DNA of 64,000 nucleotides from Pleurodeles waltl (lineage: Eukaryota > Chordata > Amphibia > Caudata > Salamandridae). Location of the stretch: NCBI RefSeq assembly GCF_031143425.1, contig NC_090447.1:134807106-134871105 (forward strand), given 5' to 3'. This document shows positions 12,495 to 23,569 of the stretch, piece by piece (position 1 is the stretch's first letter; each line of letters opens with the position of its first letter). The notes beneath the pieces are model-generated. The model saw nothing but the letters and a program-made list of their open reading frames with translations, had not been told where the DNA came from and did no database searches. The position numbers and the translations under genes are program-made.

Positions 12495-12512
12495 TGGCGC
12501 CACCAACGATGG
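12495..12512 (+). promoter_or_regulatory. Primer binding site, tRNA-Lys type
   Basis: TGGCGCCACCAACGATGG directly follows the LTR end. It resembles the tRNA-Lys1,2 site used by foamy viruses, with a small internal difference. The old copy has TGGCGCTGCCAACGTTTGG at the equivalent place (34838-34856, minus strand). Confidence 0.8.
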
Positions 12513-12722
12513 TGTTTAGGCACTAATTTACGGATACCCTGACTATCACTGTCTCACAGACAACAGGTACCCTCAGTACCATTATACGGAGACGTCCGTG
12601 GTCTTTGGGATAATCCTCCTCAGCAGAACAGGTAACACCTGCTTAGGCTGTAGGTTGTTCGAGCTCGAACTCACAAAAGGAAAAACTTCCCCTATTTTGG
12701 TGTTCCGTTTCTCTAAACAACT
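12513..12722 (+). other. Proviral leader between PBS and gag
   Basis: Non-coding leader. A block around 12583-12620 (GAGACGTCCGTGGT, then TCCTCCTCAGC) is kept in the old ERV leader although most of the surrounding sequence has drifted. This suggests a packaging or splice-related element. A possible splice donor CAG/GTAACA follows at about 12628-12636. Confidence 0.5.
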
Positions 12723-14276
12723 ATGGCTAATACCATAGACATTCCTGCAAATGCTAGACATGCTCTTACACAACATTTATTAGCACATGGCCTTACAGAA
12801 GAGGGCGGGGAAGTTACTTTAATTATAGAAGCAACTGAAGCATACCAAACGGAAACATTTTATTGTTGGGTTGCCTTTCCTGAGGCTGACCAACGAACGC
12901 ACACATTTCACACTTATGACATTGCGGACGTACCCGTAAGGTACGAAGCATACCAGTATCATGAAATATCGCTCACATATCAGGAGCATCAAAACTGGTT
13001 TGAAGGCGCCCTACCACATATACTGCGGCGGGTGAGGCTAGGTCCTTTAAGTAATGAAGGGCCTACGTGGCCCATGTTTGCCACATATACACCTCATCCA
13101 GGCATTCAGACTATGCCGCTTGTAGATTTAAGGATATTATATAATGAATTAGTGGCATTATATAGACAATTAGTCCAGTTCGTAATGCGAACTTTGAACA
13201 CTACACCAGCGCGTCCAGCACCGCCAGTAGCTGGTGGTTATCAATTGGCTACTGGGATTAATCCACAAACGGTGCATACCATTATGGGTAAAGTGCCCTC
13301 GGATCGAGAAAAAATACCGTTCTGGATTGCTCAGAAAACAAATCAGCTGGAAGCTGTGTTCCCCCATACGGGGCCACAGGAGAAACATAGATTGCTCACT
13401 ATGTGCTTGCCATTCGGGATGGTTCCCTCGGTTGATGAATGTGCCACTTGGGGTACAGTCTCAGCTGCCGTTTATACTACCACGCATGGTACCCCTACAC
13501 TGGCCAATTTGCCGGAAGTATTGAAACAAATACAAAATGAGCATGGGGCTGCACCAGCCCTAGATCTGGGGATGAAATTGATGCGTAATTTTGACGCAGT
13601 CTCCTCGATAATATTGAGTAATATTAAAGGGGAAGCAGTAGCACTGGCGATACGTCAGCGTCTCCGGGAAATTCCACACCAGGAACAAGAGAGACAGCTA
13701 CCCAAAATAATCTCTGATACCTATACTAGTATAGGACGGGATGGGCTGGGAGCCAAACCGAAGAAATTGGACATACCAAGTACCACCCATAAGGAAGGTA
13801 CGAAGCAAGCACAAGAGGGCTCTAAAAAGCACTGGGAAAAACAAAAAGATTTCAAGGATAGGAGAACTAAAAGAGCTGATTCTCCTCATCCGGAGTACTC
13901 CGAAAGGAGATATAATCTCAGAAATAGGGATAACATTAGAACTCCAGACAGATATACTGATTCATGTCCTTCTCGTTCCTTTCAGGACGCACCGGATAGA
14001 CGTAGCGAGAGAGGGGGCCGTCAAGATCGACGTCCGGAATACGTGAAAGAAAAGAAAGACTCGCCACAGTCTATTGTTAAAAAAGAAGAAAAGACTCCTC
14101 AACAAAAGCCACAATTTAAAAAGAAAAAAGTGGCTGCACTGACCATTAAAAATGCCAGTAGTATTGAGAACACTGTTGAGGAACAAGAAGTGGGCAGTGA
14201 CTCTGTTGGACAGCGCGGCAGAGGTCACGATATGTCGCCAGAATCTGAAAGATCATCTGGATGCGACAGCAACTAG
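12723..14276 (+). CDS. gag: Spuma-like Gag, intact 517 codons
   Basis: The structural protein that builds the capsid. The frame is open over 517 residues from ATG 12723, the first ATG after the leader. The N-terminal two thirds is the globular assembly region. From about residue 350 it becomes strongly basic and polar (KRRTKRADS, RRYNLRNRDN, RRSERGGRQDRR, then Lys/Glu runs). No Cys-His nucleocapsid zinc finger is present, a known foamy virus trait in which Arg-rich segments bind nucleic acid instead. The 3' end overlaps the pol frame (14152-14276). The old copy at 33357-34590 is collinear but broken. Confidence 0.9.
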   Translation: MANTIDIPANARHALTQHLLAHGLTEEGGEVTLIIEATEAYQTETFYCWVAFPEADQRTHTFHTYDIADVPVRYEAYQYHEISLTYQEHQNWFEGALPHILRRVRLGPLSNEGPTWPMFATYTPHPGIQTMPLVDLRILYNELVALYRQLVQFVMRTLNTTPARPAPPVAGGYQLATGINPQTVHTIMGKVPSDREKIPFWIAQKTNQLEAVFPHTGPQEKHRLLTMCLPFGMVPSVDECATWGTVSAAVYTTTHGTPTLANLPEVLKQIQNEHGAAPALDLGMKLMRNFDAVSSIILSNIKGEAVALAIRQRLREIPHQEQERQLPKIISDTYTSIGRDGLGAKPKKLDIPSTTHKEGTKQAQEGSKKHWEKQKDFKDRRTKRADSPHPEYSERRYNLRNRDNIRTPDRYTDSCPSRSFQDAPDRRSERGGRQDRRPEYVKEKKDSPQSIVKKEEKTPQQKPQFKKKKVAALTIKNASSIENTVEEQEVGSDSVGQRGRGHDMSPESERSSGCDSN

Positions 14277-17200
14277 CGATTACATCGCAGTTGAAACGGC
14301 GGATGGCCGCGTATTTCCACCCGATCGGGTTTTTGATTTAACGATTCAGATAGAGGGAGACGTGGAACGCATTATTAGTGTAATATTCTGGGATGATCTT
14401 ACTAGTGATATCCTGTTGGCCGAGAGAGACTGGCCACCTGAACATGTCCGCATGCTCCCACATGGGGAAGATGTCATTTTGCCTTCTTTCTCCGATCTTG
14501 TTCCGGAGACAGACAAACGAGCAATAGCTGCTGAATGGGCTTTGGCGCAGGCACCTGCATTATACCGTAATCATGTAGGATGGGACAAGGACTCTCCTTG
14601 CCATGTTATTCCCGTTCGGTCTACGCCACACCCGCAGCCACAATATCCTGTTAAACATGAAGCAAAAGCTCCGGTGACGGAGATACTGTCACAACTTGAA
14701 TACCAGGGAGTAATTGAGCCCTGTACATCGGCAATGAATAATACGCTATTTCCAGTTGTGAAACCTGATCATTCATATAGAATAGTGGTTGATTATAGGC
14801 ACTTGAATAGTCATACACGCACTTATGCTATACAAAATTCACACAGCACAGCGCTGATAAATAGTATAGTGCGTAAAAAATACAAAACTACATTGGATAT
14901 ATCTAATGGTTTTTTCTGCCAGAATTTAGCACATGAAAGCAGAGACCTAAGTGCATTTTCCTATGGTTCCCAGAAACGCTTTTGTCGTTTACCCCAAGGC
15001 TATCAAAACAGCCCAGGACTGTTTTCGGCCCGTGTCACATCGATCTTACAGGAACTTGATTGCGAGGCATTATCATATGTAGATGATATCTATCTCACTG
15101 ATGACACCCTTGACATTCATCTTGCCAGGGTCGATCGGATAATTTTGGGATTTGCCGCCTTCGGATATAAATTTAATTTTAAGAAAAGCAAGATAGCGTT
15201 TCTTAGTGTATTGTTCCTAGGATATGAACTGTCGAACGAAGGGAAGAGCCTGGCCCCACACTTCCTAGAGAAGTGTGCTCAGCTACAGCCTCCGAACACG
15301 CTTAAGAAATTACAGTCATTACTGGGTTTCTTTAATTTTGGCAGAACATATATTCCAGATTATGCTTAACGCGTAAAACCATTATATGACTTAATTCAGC
15401 CCAATTATTCTGGCAGGCGATGGACAATTGAACATACACACATCCTAAGGGACATACAACGAGACATGCTAGAAGCTAGACACTTGTACACACGGGACAA
15501 TAAAACAAATTTGGTCATCAGAATAATAGCTGGTGCCCTCGGATTTACCTATGTCACCTTTAATGAGGGTGACACGGTGCCAATAGCATACAAATCACAT
15601 TTGTACTCCAATGCAGAAAAACGTTTTGCTCCTACTGAAAAAATTCTGACGACAGTTCAGATTGCCGTCATAAAGGGGAGACCGCTTGCCCATGGGAAAC
15701 GCATTGTTGTTGTCTCCCCGGTTCCGGCCTTAGAGGCTGTCACTAAAGCGAGCGTTCCTAACGCTAAGGCGTTGCATCCACGCTGGATTCAATGGGCAAC
15801 ATCTCTGACCGCCACTGATGTTGATTATGTGTTTGATCCCAGACTTCAGACACAAGAATTTCTCCCTTACACATATTGCCAATAGACAGTTATGATACCA
15901 TCATTTACACTGACGGATCGGCACAACCGGCTGTGGGTACTAAACATCAATACTCGGCAGCTTGCGCAGCCGTGTGCGGGGTAATGGAAGACGGAGTTTT
16001 TTGTCCTCATAACACATACACTCAGACCTTAGGGGACTGCACAGCCCAGTTGGCCGAGCTTAAGGCTTTTCTTCTAGCGCTCGAACATTCAGAGCCAGGA
16101 AAGCAGACTTTGATCGTCTGTGATTCGTATTACTGCGTCCAGTCATACAATGATTACCTCAATCATTGGATACTGAACGGGTTTAGAGATTGTAAAGGGA
16201 ACACCATTAAACACAAAATATTGTGGGGAAGGGTGGCTGATCTTAAGGATAAGCTGCCATGTGTCCATGTAGTTCATACATTGGGGCACCAACGTGTAGG
16301 AATACATGTTGCCGGTAATACATTGGCTGACGAAGCAGCCAAAGCTTCAGTAGCTACGGCTTCTGTGGCTGCAGTGACTCGTTCTCGGATGAGGTTGGAT
16401 AATGAAATACTGCTTGCCGTTAAAGCCTCAGCTGCAGGCAAGCCCCTTCCGAAAGGATACCCTACGAACTATAAATATCATATCAGTGCACAGAATGTTG
16501 CTTTTGCAACAATTCCAGATGTTGGTGATCGAGTGATCCCAAATGAAGATCAGAGATTGGAATTAATTACAGCTGCACATGAGGGTGTCGCTTCTGCACA
16601 TGCTGGTATACAGGCCACTATCACCATTCTACAACAACGGTACTGGTGGCCTGGTCTATGCAGACGGACTAAACAGTATGTCCTTTGCTGTGACATTTGT
16701 CAGCAGATTAAGGGCTCGACTATCAGACGCCCTCCGCAGACATCTCTCTTAGTGTCAGACAAACCACTCCATTGTGTGTACCTGGACCATTGTGGTCCTT
16801 TGCAACCTGATGGTGCATACAAATACATTTTAGTGGCTGTGGATTCCTGTTCTAGATTCCTGTGGGTATGGCCACAGCGGTCGGCTGACGCCCGGACTGT
16901 TATTAAAGATTTGCTGATCTTTATCGGTACATATGCGGTTGCAGCATTCCATTCGGACCAGGGCCCTGCATTTGCCTCTAAGGCTTTCAGGGACACCATG
17001 AGGACGATGGGTGTTGAACTCCATTACTCCTCACCATACCATCCCGAGGGAAATTCGGTCGTGGAGAGGCGGAATCGTGATCTAAAGCAGTCCTTAACAG
17101 CTCGAGTATTAGGTTCAGGCCGTAGTTGGTTACATCACCTATATGGGGTCCAGAGAGCACTGAATAATCTGCCAAGACGGTCCTTGAGGGGAAAGTCTCC

Positions 17201-17597
17201 ATATGAGGTTCTCTTTGGGACAACTATGTATGTTCCCGATCTTGATGCCCCTGGTATGGTGGCAGCAGAAACACCATTTGACATAAAAGAACGTCTCGCT
17301 GTTTTACAGGAGCTTCAACATTTCCGTGATGATAAATCATCTGCAAGCGCTGCCACCTTGGGAATAAGGGATTTGGCGAAAACTTCGACTGGCTGGATTC
17401 CTAGTGTTGGGGATCTGGTTCGTGAGAAGATCGCTGTAAAAAAAGAATTTGGTCCAGCATACAGAGCACCTGTACCGGTCTTGGGGATAAAATACTCCAG
17501 GACTGTCATCCTTCGGCCATTATCTGGTTCCAAATCAAACAGATTCATCTCCATTGATGACATCAAATTACACCATGTGGCCGATTCTTCACAGTAG
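14152..17597 (+). pseudogene. pol: Spuma-like Pol: protease, RT, RNase H, integrase
   Basis: The enzyme polyprotein, overlapping the end of gag as in foamy viruses, where Pol has its own start. Protease has LLDSAAEVT with the catalytic Asp at 14209 and Ala where Gly is usual. RT has WDKDSP, RIVVDYRHLN, LPQGYQNSPGLF and YVDD at 15076-15087. RNase H starts at YTDGSA (about 15909). Integrase has an HHCC zinc region (about 16580-16710), then Asp in YLDHCGPL, Asp in HSDQG (16956) and Glu in NSVVE (17064), an exact D-35-E spacing. Two lesions break it: an in-frame TAA at 15367-15369 and a frameshift near 15876-15885. Otherwise the whole length is present, and its end overlaps env by 44 bp. Confidence 0.93.
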
Positions 17598-20500
17598 ACC
17601 AGGAGGTCCCTTGGGTGGTTCCCGATCCCCTCTCACTACCCAACAGGACATCCCTCTACATAGTAGGATGACCATCGCTACTACTGACTATGCAACTATG
17701 TCAGCTGCTGTTCCGGACACCTCCTCGAACATGGGGAGGGCGGAAAATGAACTTTTGTTGGTTCCTGTTACAACTTCGGAGAACGCACCGCTACAGGATT
17801 TGGCTGTATTTTACACAAACACTTCCACGACTGGTGACATCATCTATCATGACCCTCCGCGAACAATGGATGGGAATTCGATGAGTCCTGTGTTTGCGGA
17901 GACTTCCTCTGGCTATTTTGTGGACATTGATGATTTTTCTTCAGATTTATTCTCAACTGTGACTAACAAACTTTCCAGAGGTAGCAAGTTCTATCAATGG
18001 CTTAAAAAGAACTATTTGATATATCCATGGAACTATCTCTGGTTCTGTTTGACATTTATTGCATTGTTTTTTTGGATTGGTTTTGTGATTGTTTTCTTTT
18101 TATTAATTAATGGTCACTATATTGCTGATCGCTCCTCAGTGGAGCCTGTTGATGTAATTTTAACACTGCATCTTTCATCACATAAGGTCCGACGTGATTT
18201 GTCCCCTGTCAATATTACAGCTATTCCAATTTCTGATGGGATTGTTTGGGAAAAAGTTCCGTTCGATATATACGGGCCTACAGAGATAATTCAAATACCA
18301 TACGTGTTCAAAATTTCTATGTCTGATGTTATTACACCTAAAGTTGTCTCTGATGATTGGGATGTCCGAACAGTGGATTCCATGCTAAATGAAATGAAGG
18401 ACTACTCCGCTTTTGGTAGTGATGATGTATATGATTTTACAATGAATTATGGTGAAATGTTTTGCTATAATAATTGGGGACATCACTACCTGCACCGAGC
18501 AACAAGATATAGGCCTCTTTTTAACTACACACAATGGGAACATTGTTCAACACCACGGGTGGGGAGTCCAAAGTATTACAGTGACAAATTCACATACTTT
18601 TCTGGGCATGATACAACAAAAGCTGAATCTTATTATTTTAAATTGCCTAAGACACACATTAGAAAATTGTTGCTAACAGATACAAAATTGATTTATTCGG
18701 ATCCCTTTATTTCCCGACTTTCAATTGAGGGTTATGAATATTGGAAGAACACTATCGATTTGAAGAGTGTATGGGGGACGCAGGATTGGCAGATACAGGG
18801 TAGGGAGGCTTTGTTTCGAGCTTGCTTAATTCCTGTGCAAATGATTTTTTTAAATGACACTGTTGAGCAGACATCATGTCTAGGATTAGCCAAAATAAAG
18901 GATCTAAACACGCCCAGTATCCCTACACCGACAAAATTTAAAGATTGGCAACACTTTCTAAATGTTTCTGATAATAGGCTAGATGCATTGGTTAAGGGTG
19001 GTGACTATAATTCTTCACTTTCCAGTCCCGGGGGACGGTTGGTATGGCCCACCGATACTGATGAGTGTCAAAGGCGTTTTTTGAACTCTTCAGGGGGTTT
19101 TTCCATTCATAGACCAGACCCTCGCTTTTTGTCAGGTCAGCATGCTGGTATAATTACAACTTACAGTGTGGGCAAGCTGTGCCAACAATGGGTACAAACG
19201 AGCACCTTAACAGCGGTGAAGCAACACCTGAATACTATTTCTGACAGTATAGACCTACAAGATTTCCTATTAGGTCCTAGAAAGCGACGCTCGAAGCGGT
19301 TTTTATATGCCATGTATAATGAAGTTTGGAAACTTTCTCAAATTGAGGCTGCTGCACGTTTACGGCAACTTGATAAAGAAAATTTGGAAAATACATTAGC
19401 TGTTGTCGACAATGGCATAAACACACTTTCCAACAGTATTTATTCCCTGTCGAATATAGTGTCATCCGCTATTGATATCACTCAGACTGATTTGTCTCGG
19501 TTATATCATGGGCAAACACAGCTGCGTTCCATCATGCAGCTGAGTTGGGCATTGCAGACACTGAAAAGTGGCCACATTCCATGGAAATACCTTAATGGGA
19601 GTGAACTATTTGCTGTTTTTAATTTTTCCGGAGAACAAGTGACAATGGCTAAAAGAGAGGCTCGTTTCACCTTGCTTCAAGTAGAAAAATTAGATAAGTT
19701 GCCCTTCACGGTAGCAGAGAGTCCTTCAACTATCTGGCTCTTACACTGCATTATTAATTTACCGTTTTCAACGTTTTGTTTCTCGAACTGCCTGAAACAT
19801 CTTGCAGTGGGACGATATGAACGGCTAGGAGATAGCTTTATTAAGGAAGAGTGGGAGTTGCCCTTTGAGTATCGATGTCTGAACGGCGAACAAGAGGTCT
19901 TTCTTAGCGGAAGTGAATGTGAGACTAATGTTCGTCATTCCATGATATGCAAACAGGTGTCTCTTCACGGTCTTTGCAATGCGGGGGTCGCAAATTTGGC
20001 CTGTTTTCTGAAGGGTACTCCCGTCCCCTTGATTCGTTCAGTGTTTCATGTTCTTTCTAATGGGAGTTATGTTCTTCTGAGCGATGACAGCTGTTGCGGC
20101 TTGCGACCTGGAATTGCCTACGCAATCTCAGTCACGAAGGTCGTTACGTGTTGTGGCCATGTTTTGTTTCCCCCCACACGAGAGATACAAGTATCTGAAA
20201 TGTGGCCCCACATTGTTACTATTAATGTGAACTATGACAAGTTGAGTAGACTGAAGGCGCTATTGTTTCAAACACAGGTCGCCTTGACATCCGCAAAAGA
20301 GACGTATGCTCTCCAGGTTGCGAGATCATCAGCCGAGATACAATCCCTTTTAAATACCGATTTCCCCATACACTTTGGTGAGTTGGTATCGAGAATATTC
20401 AATGCTTCAAGCACCACTGGGATTGTCCATTTCTTTAAGGCTGTCGGGTCTGGTTTCGTGTCCATCTTCCAGACTGTCTTCGGAGTCATCCCATCAGCCA

Positions 20501-20655
20501 TCCATTCACTCTTTTCCAGTGTGTTTGGTGGCTTTCCAATTATTTTGGCTTTAATTGGCGGACTACTACTGCTATATTTTCTGATTCGCGGTGGTTGTTT
20601 CTTTCCAGCGACACAGAGCAATGGAGCCGCTCCCGTCAACCCCGCTGTGCCGTGA
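17554..20655 (+). CDS. env: Spuma-like Env, intact 1033 codons
   Basis: The surface/fusion glycoprotein precursor, fully open. It begins with a cytoplasmic head of about 160 residues and a signal-anchor segment at residues about 162-186. A furin-type site KVRR (211-214) follows, which would release the leader peptide. The SU domain runs to a strongly basic site RKRRSKR (576-582). TM starts with a hydrophobic stretch, then coiled-coil-like sequence, Cys-rich pairs, and a membrane anchor at about 996-1013 with a short tail. Numerous N-x-S/T sites are present. The leader/SU/TM plan with two furin-type sites is foamy-like, and the length is slightly above the usual roughly 980-990. The start overlaps pol by 44 bp. 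An intact env beside a broken pol suggests youth or retained function. Confidence 0.92.
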   Translation: MMTSNYTMWPILHSRPGGPLGGSRSPLTTQQDIPLHSRMTIATTDYATMSAAVPDTSSNMGRAENELLLVPVTTSENAPLQDLAVFYTNTSTTGDIIYHDPPRTMDGNSMSPVFAETSSGYFVDIDDFSSDLFSTVTNKLSRGSKFYQWLKKNYLIYPWNYLWFCLTFIALFFWIGFVIVFFLLINGHYIADRSSVEPVDVILTLHLSSHKVRRDLSPVNITAIPISDGIVWEKVPFDIYGPTEIIQIPYVFKISMSDVITPKVVSDDWDVRTVDSMLNEMKDYSAFGSDDVYDFTMNYGEMFCYNNWGHHYLHRATRYRPLFNYTQWEHCSTPRVGSPKYYSDKFTYFSGHDTTKAESYYFKLPKTHIRKLLLTDTKLIYSDPFISRLSIEGYEYWKNTIDLKSVWGTQDWQIQGREALFRACLIPVQMIFLNDTVEQTSCLGLAKIKDLNTPSIPTPTKFKDWQHFLNVSDNRLDALVKGGDYNSSLSSPGGRLVWPTDTDECQRRFLNSSGGFSIHRPDPRFLSGQHAGIITTYSVGKLCQQWVQTSTLTAVKQHLNTISDSIDLQDFLLGPRKRRSKRFLYAMYNEVWKLSQIEAAARLRQLDKENLENTLAVVDNGINTLSNSIYSLSNIVSSAIDITQTDLSRLYHGQTQLRSIMQLSWALQTLKSGHIPWKYLNGSELFAVFNFSGEQVTMAKREARFTLLQVEKLDKLPFTVAESPSTIWLLHCIINLPFSTFCFSNCLKHLAVGRYERLGDSFIKEEWELPFEYRCLNGEQEVFLSGSECETNVRHSMICKQVSLHGLCNAGVANLACFLKGTPVPLIRSVFHVLSNGSYVLLSDDSCCGLRPGIAYAISVTKVVTCCGHVLFPPTREIQVSEMWPHIVTINVNYDKLSRLKALLFQTQVALTSAKETYALQVARSSAEIQSLLNTDFPIHFGELVSRIFNASSTTGIVHFFKAVGSGFVSIFQTVFGVIPSAIHSLFSSVFGGFPIILALIGGLLLLYFLIRGGCFFPATQSNGAAPVNPAVP

Positions 20656-21166
20656 ACGCATGGTTCGGATCTTCGGTACACCTTTGCTGGTGGAACTAGA
20701 GTTTGACTGGTCATTGTCATTTCGGCCTGTACTATGGTGTGTACAACCGGTGTTCCGCTGCATATGGTGTCTCTTTGAACATCTGCCTATGGTCTGTCTT
20801 GCTGTTGCACCGACATCTCCTGTGGACCACGAACTGCTGATGTCCCCGATGAGGGTTCATACACGGTCATGCCCCTTGAGACTGAGGTTGCTCCGCGAGG
20901 CCACCTATGAGCCTTCTGTTATACAAACTAACATGGATGAGAACGCTGCAGCGAGTGTCGATGCACCGATGAATATGGCTCACTTCTGCTCTGTGGATCC
21001 GTTTGTCCGCCCAGCTCTCAATTTCACTCCAGACGATGTTGACTCATTTTTGAGCTCCTTGAATGGTGACTTCGATTACATTCTTCAAGATCATGCATAT
21101 AGCACAAAATTTGATGAATTTGCTTGCCAGTTCCCGATTCTAATAAAAAAGGCAATTATACTATAA
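20591..21166 (+). CDS. Small 3' ORF, candidate transactivator
   Basis: 191 open codons (181 from the second ATG at 20621), overlapping the env end and ending shortly before the 3' LTR. Foamy viruses encode their DNA-binding transactivator here. I see no sequence similarity that proves this. The N-terminal half has aromatic/Cys-rich sequence (WCVQPVFRCIWCLFEHLP), then a basic middle. The C-terminus is acidic with interspersed hydrophobics (TPDDVDSFLSSLNGDFDYIL), resembling an acidic activation domain. Function is inferred from position and composition. It could also be chance or an unrelated accessory protein. Confidence 0.6.
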   Translation: MVVSFQRHRAMEPLPSTPLCRERMVRIFGTPLLVELEFDWSLSFRPVLWCVQPVFRCIWCLFEHLPMVCLAVAPTSPVDHELLMSPMRVHTRSCPLRLRLLREATYEPSVIQTNMDENAAASVDAPMNMAHFCSVDPFVRPALNFTPDDVDSFLSSLNGDFDYILQDHAYSTKFDEFACQFPILIKKAIIL

Positions 21167-21318
21167 GTTTGCTATACTTGTCATGGTTGATATTAAAGTA
21201 TCTGAAATGTTTTTTAAGAAACGAATTTTATAACACAGCATTCGTTAAGTTTTTTGCTTTTAGTTCAGTAGCAGCTTTTTAGCGATTGGGTTTTCTTTAC
21301 CTTCATCATACCTGTTAC

Positions 21319-21332
21319 GGCAATGGGGAGGG
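21319..21332 (+). promoter_or_regulatory. Polypurine tract
   Basis: The purine-rich run GGCAATGGGGAGGG (one C, one T) lies immediately before the 3' LTR TGTAGTG. This is the expected plus-strand primer position. Confidence 0.7.
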
Positions 21333-22371
21333 TGTAGTGAATCCTAGTTTGTTTTAACGGGTTAACAGGAGTTAGCTTAGCCATAGGCTTGTAAACTCGT
21401 GCCCCCGTCACCCAGTGACTTTTAACCTACTTAGCTTGCTCTGGCTTAGTCCATTTAATTATTTATTTCCTTTAAAATGGCGGCCTTGTTTATAGTTAGG
21501 CCACTTGTTATGGGTTCCATTATCAGTGTCACTGCGCCAAGGCGTCAAGATCAAGCACGAAAGACAAACATACAGTAGGCATTCACACTTAGGGATTTTC
21601 CCTCTCTATACTTTCGAGGGATTGTTGATATTAATTGCCGTCCCAAGCATGCCTGTTATCTATTTTTATGAATAACACTTATGTCAGGGGACCTTGTAGA
21701 TCTGTATAAATACTACACACTTTTAGACAGATAATCAGAGGGATTCCGACCAGAGGGCATCGCCACCATCGCTGATACCGATGCTGCAGTCATCTTGACA
21801 CTGATCCAGTCTTTGTGTCCCTGCGGAGTCTGAGATAGAGACCTCATTCCAAGGTAACAAGGGTTGGGGGCTCCTCTCATGGACACGGTTTTGGCAGATT
21901 AGGTTTAACGAACCCAGCTCCTCCTTTTAAGGTAGAAGGTTAGACCTACTCTCCTTAGGGTATTAGGGCTTATTCCATCTTTTAAATATACATACATTTT
22001 TATCTTATATTGCATAATGGTGGGGGTCTTTATAACAATGACTCTCCTCTTTACTATACTGTTGCTTGGTATATTCATTATCCTAATCATTGCAGTTCAT
22101 GCAACTTATCACAAATTGCAGTTATGTTGAATAAAAACTATTATAACTTTACTGCATCTGTGTTATTACCTTTGTTGGTATGAGACATTATAAATCTGTG
22201 AGAAAAGGGTAATTTCCGTTTTAACCACGACAACCCTGAGATATTGTATTTTGAGTCCATGCGTAAGCGACTGCTACAAATCACCTTTTACTATTGTGTT
22301 TTCGGTGAGGTACTGCTAGTAAGCCGGTAAGGTTTGGACAACAGTTACAAATAGTTGTAGGAAGAGACCTA
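21333..22371 (+). repeat. 3' LTR of young ERV, first part
   Basis: It matches the 5' LTR almost perfectly (TATA at 21705-21712, AATAAA at 22130-22135) until 22371, where a Harbinger element is inserted. The remaining 73 bp are at 31707-31779. Rejoined length is about 1112 bp after counting the 3-bp duplication once, against 1111 bp for the 5' LTR. The insertion lies after the poly(A) signal, so 3' end formation could still occur. Confidence 0.93.
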
Positions 22372-22640
22372 GGGGGTGATTCTAACCCTGGCGGTCGGTG
22401 TTAAAGCGGCGGCCAACCCGCCAACAGGCTGGCGGTAAAAAATATGGGATTCTGACCCTGGCGGGAACCGCCAACACAGACAGCCACTTTAACACTCTGA
22501 CCGCCACGGCGGTACAAACAAACAGCGCGGCGGTCACCGCCAACAGACAGGCGGCAGCCAATGTACCGCCCACACTATCACAACTCACCAATCCGCCACC
22601 TTTTCCGGGGCGGGAGCACCGCCGATAAAAACACGGCGGA
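22372..22640 (+). repeat. Left terminal/subterminal region of Harbinger
   Basis: The terminal inverted repeat is followed by a dense series of GCGGT/ACCGC motifs in both orientations (for example GGCGGTCGG, ACCCGCCAACAGGCTGGCGGT, ACCGCCAACAGACAGGCGG). Several pairs form short stem-loops. These are plausible binding sites for the element's SANT proteins or transposase (inference). Confidence 0.7.
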
Positions 22641-22699
22641 AACAGACTACGGACGGGAAAACGCTCACCACTACGCACTCCAGGAGGAAGGAGGACAGC

Positions 22700-22782
22700 A
22701 TGGAACCCGAATTAAACATCCTACCTGCTCTCGTCTACCTTCTCATCTACCACGAGTACGAAGTCCGGCGCAGACGACAACG
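22700..22782 (+). CDS. Candidate first exon of Harbinger transposase
   Basis: ATG 22700 opens 27 codons (MEPELNILPALV..., ending in an Arg run) that stop at a strong splice donor CG/GTGAGT (22783). Joining to the acceptor TTCCTAG/G at 28068/28069 keeps frame with the transposase (phase 2 to 1). The relic at 59980 has a matching ATG, PEL and PPLV codons and a decayed donor, which supports a conserved coding exon. The intron would be 5.3 kb and would contain the antisense SANT gene A. Unproven without a transcript. Confidence 0.55.
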
Positions 22783-23260
22783 GTGAGTACTGCACCTACG
22801 ACACACGGGAGGGGGAGGACGAAAGGTTACGGGCACACACATATGCGACCCCCCCCCCCCAACTATGTACACACCAATGCAGAGCAACAAGTCACAGTGA
22901 CACCACCCAAACACCCCTGAAAAATGCTAGGACATAATCAAATTTGGAATAAATATTTATGTACCAAAAAGCTCCTGAAAATTATCGTACAACCATGAAA
23001 GATATTCACTACAAAACTAATGACATACACATCAGTGTATAACTGAAGTAACAAGTCCTGCACATCCTACGAATTCATCATGTCCGTGGGCCAAAGTTTG
23101 GAGAAACAAGGGCAAAGCCCACACAGGAGACCTGAGTCCTTTGGAGAGAACACTGCAGGGGCATCAGATGTAAAAACTACAGGCACCTCAGGGGGAAGGG
23201 AAGGGGGAGGCACCACAGCCACATGAGTCCACGACGCCAGATCCACGAGGAGCCACCATG

Positions 23261-23497
23261 CCCACTGTACCATCCTGGGGAGTGCAAAGCCACAGTCTCT
23301 CAATGTCTCTACAGTGGGTGGGCTGCCCACTGTACCATCCTGGGGAGTGCAAAGCCACAGTCTCTCAATGTCTCTACAGTGGGTGGGCTGCCCACTGGAC
23401 CATCCTGGGGAGTGCAAAGCCACAGTCTCTCAATGTCTCTACAGTGGGTGGGCTGCCCACTGGACCATCCTGGGGAGTGCAAAGCCACAGTCCATCA
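23261..23497 (+). repeat. 65-bp tandem repeat, about 3.6 units
   Basis: Units start at 23261, 23326, 23391 and 23456, exactly 65 bp apart and almost identical. Each contains CATCCTGGGGAGTGCAAAGC and CAGTGGGTGGGCTGCCCACT, the latter forming a small GTGGGnnGCCCAC hairpin. Open frames through it in three phases are by-products of the 65-bp period. Confidence 0.9.
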
Positions 23498-23569
23498 GGT
23501 GGATGACAGTCTCCACTGGTCAAGGAGGAGGCATGGTGGGCACAGTGAACCATAAACAGTGATTGAGAC

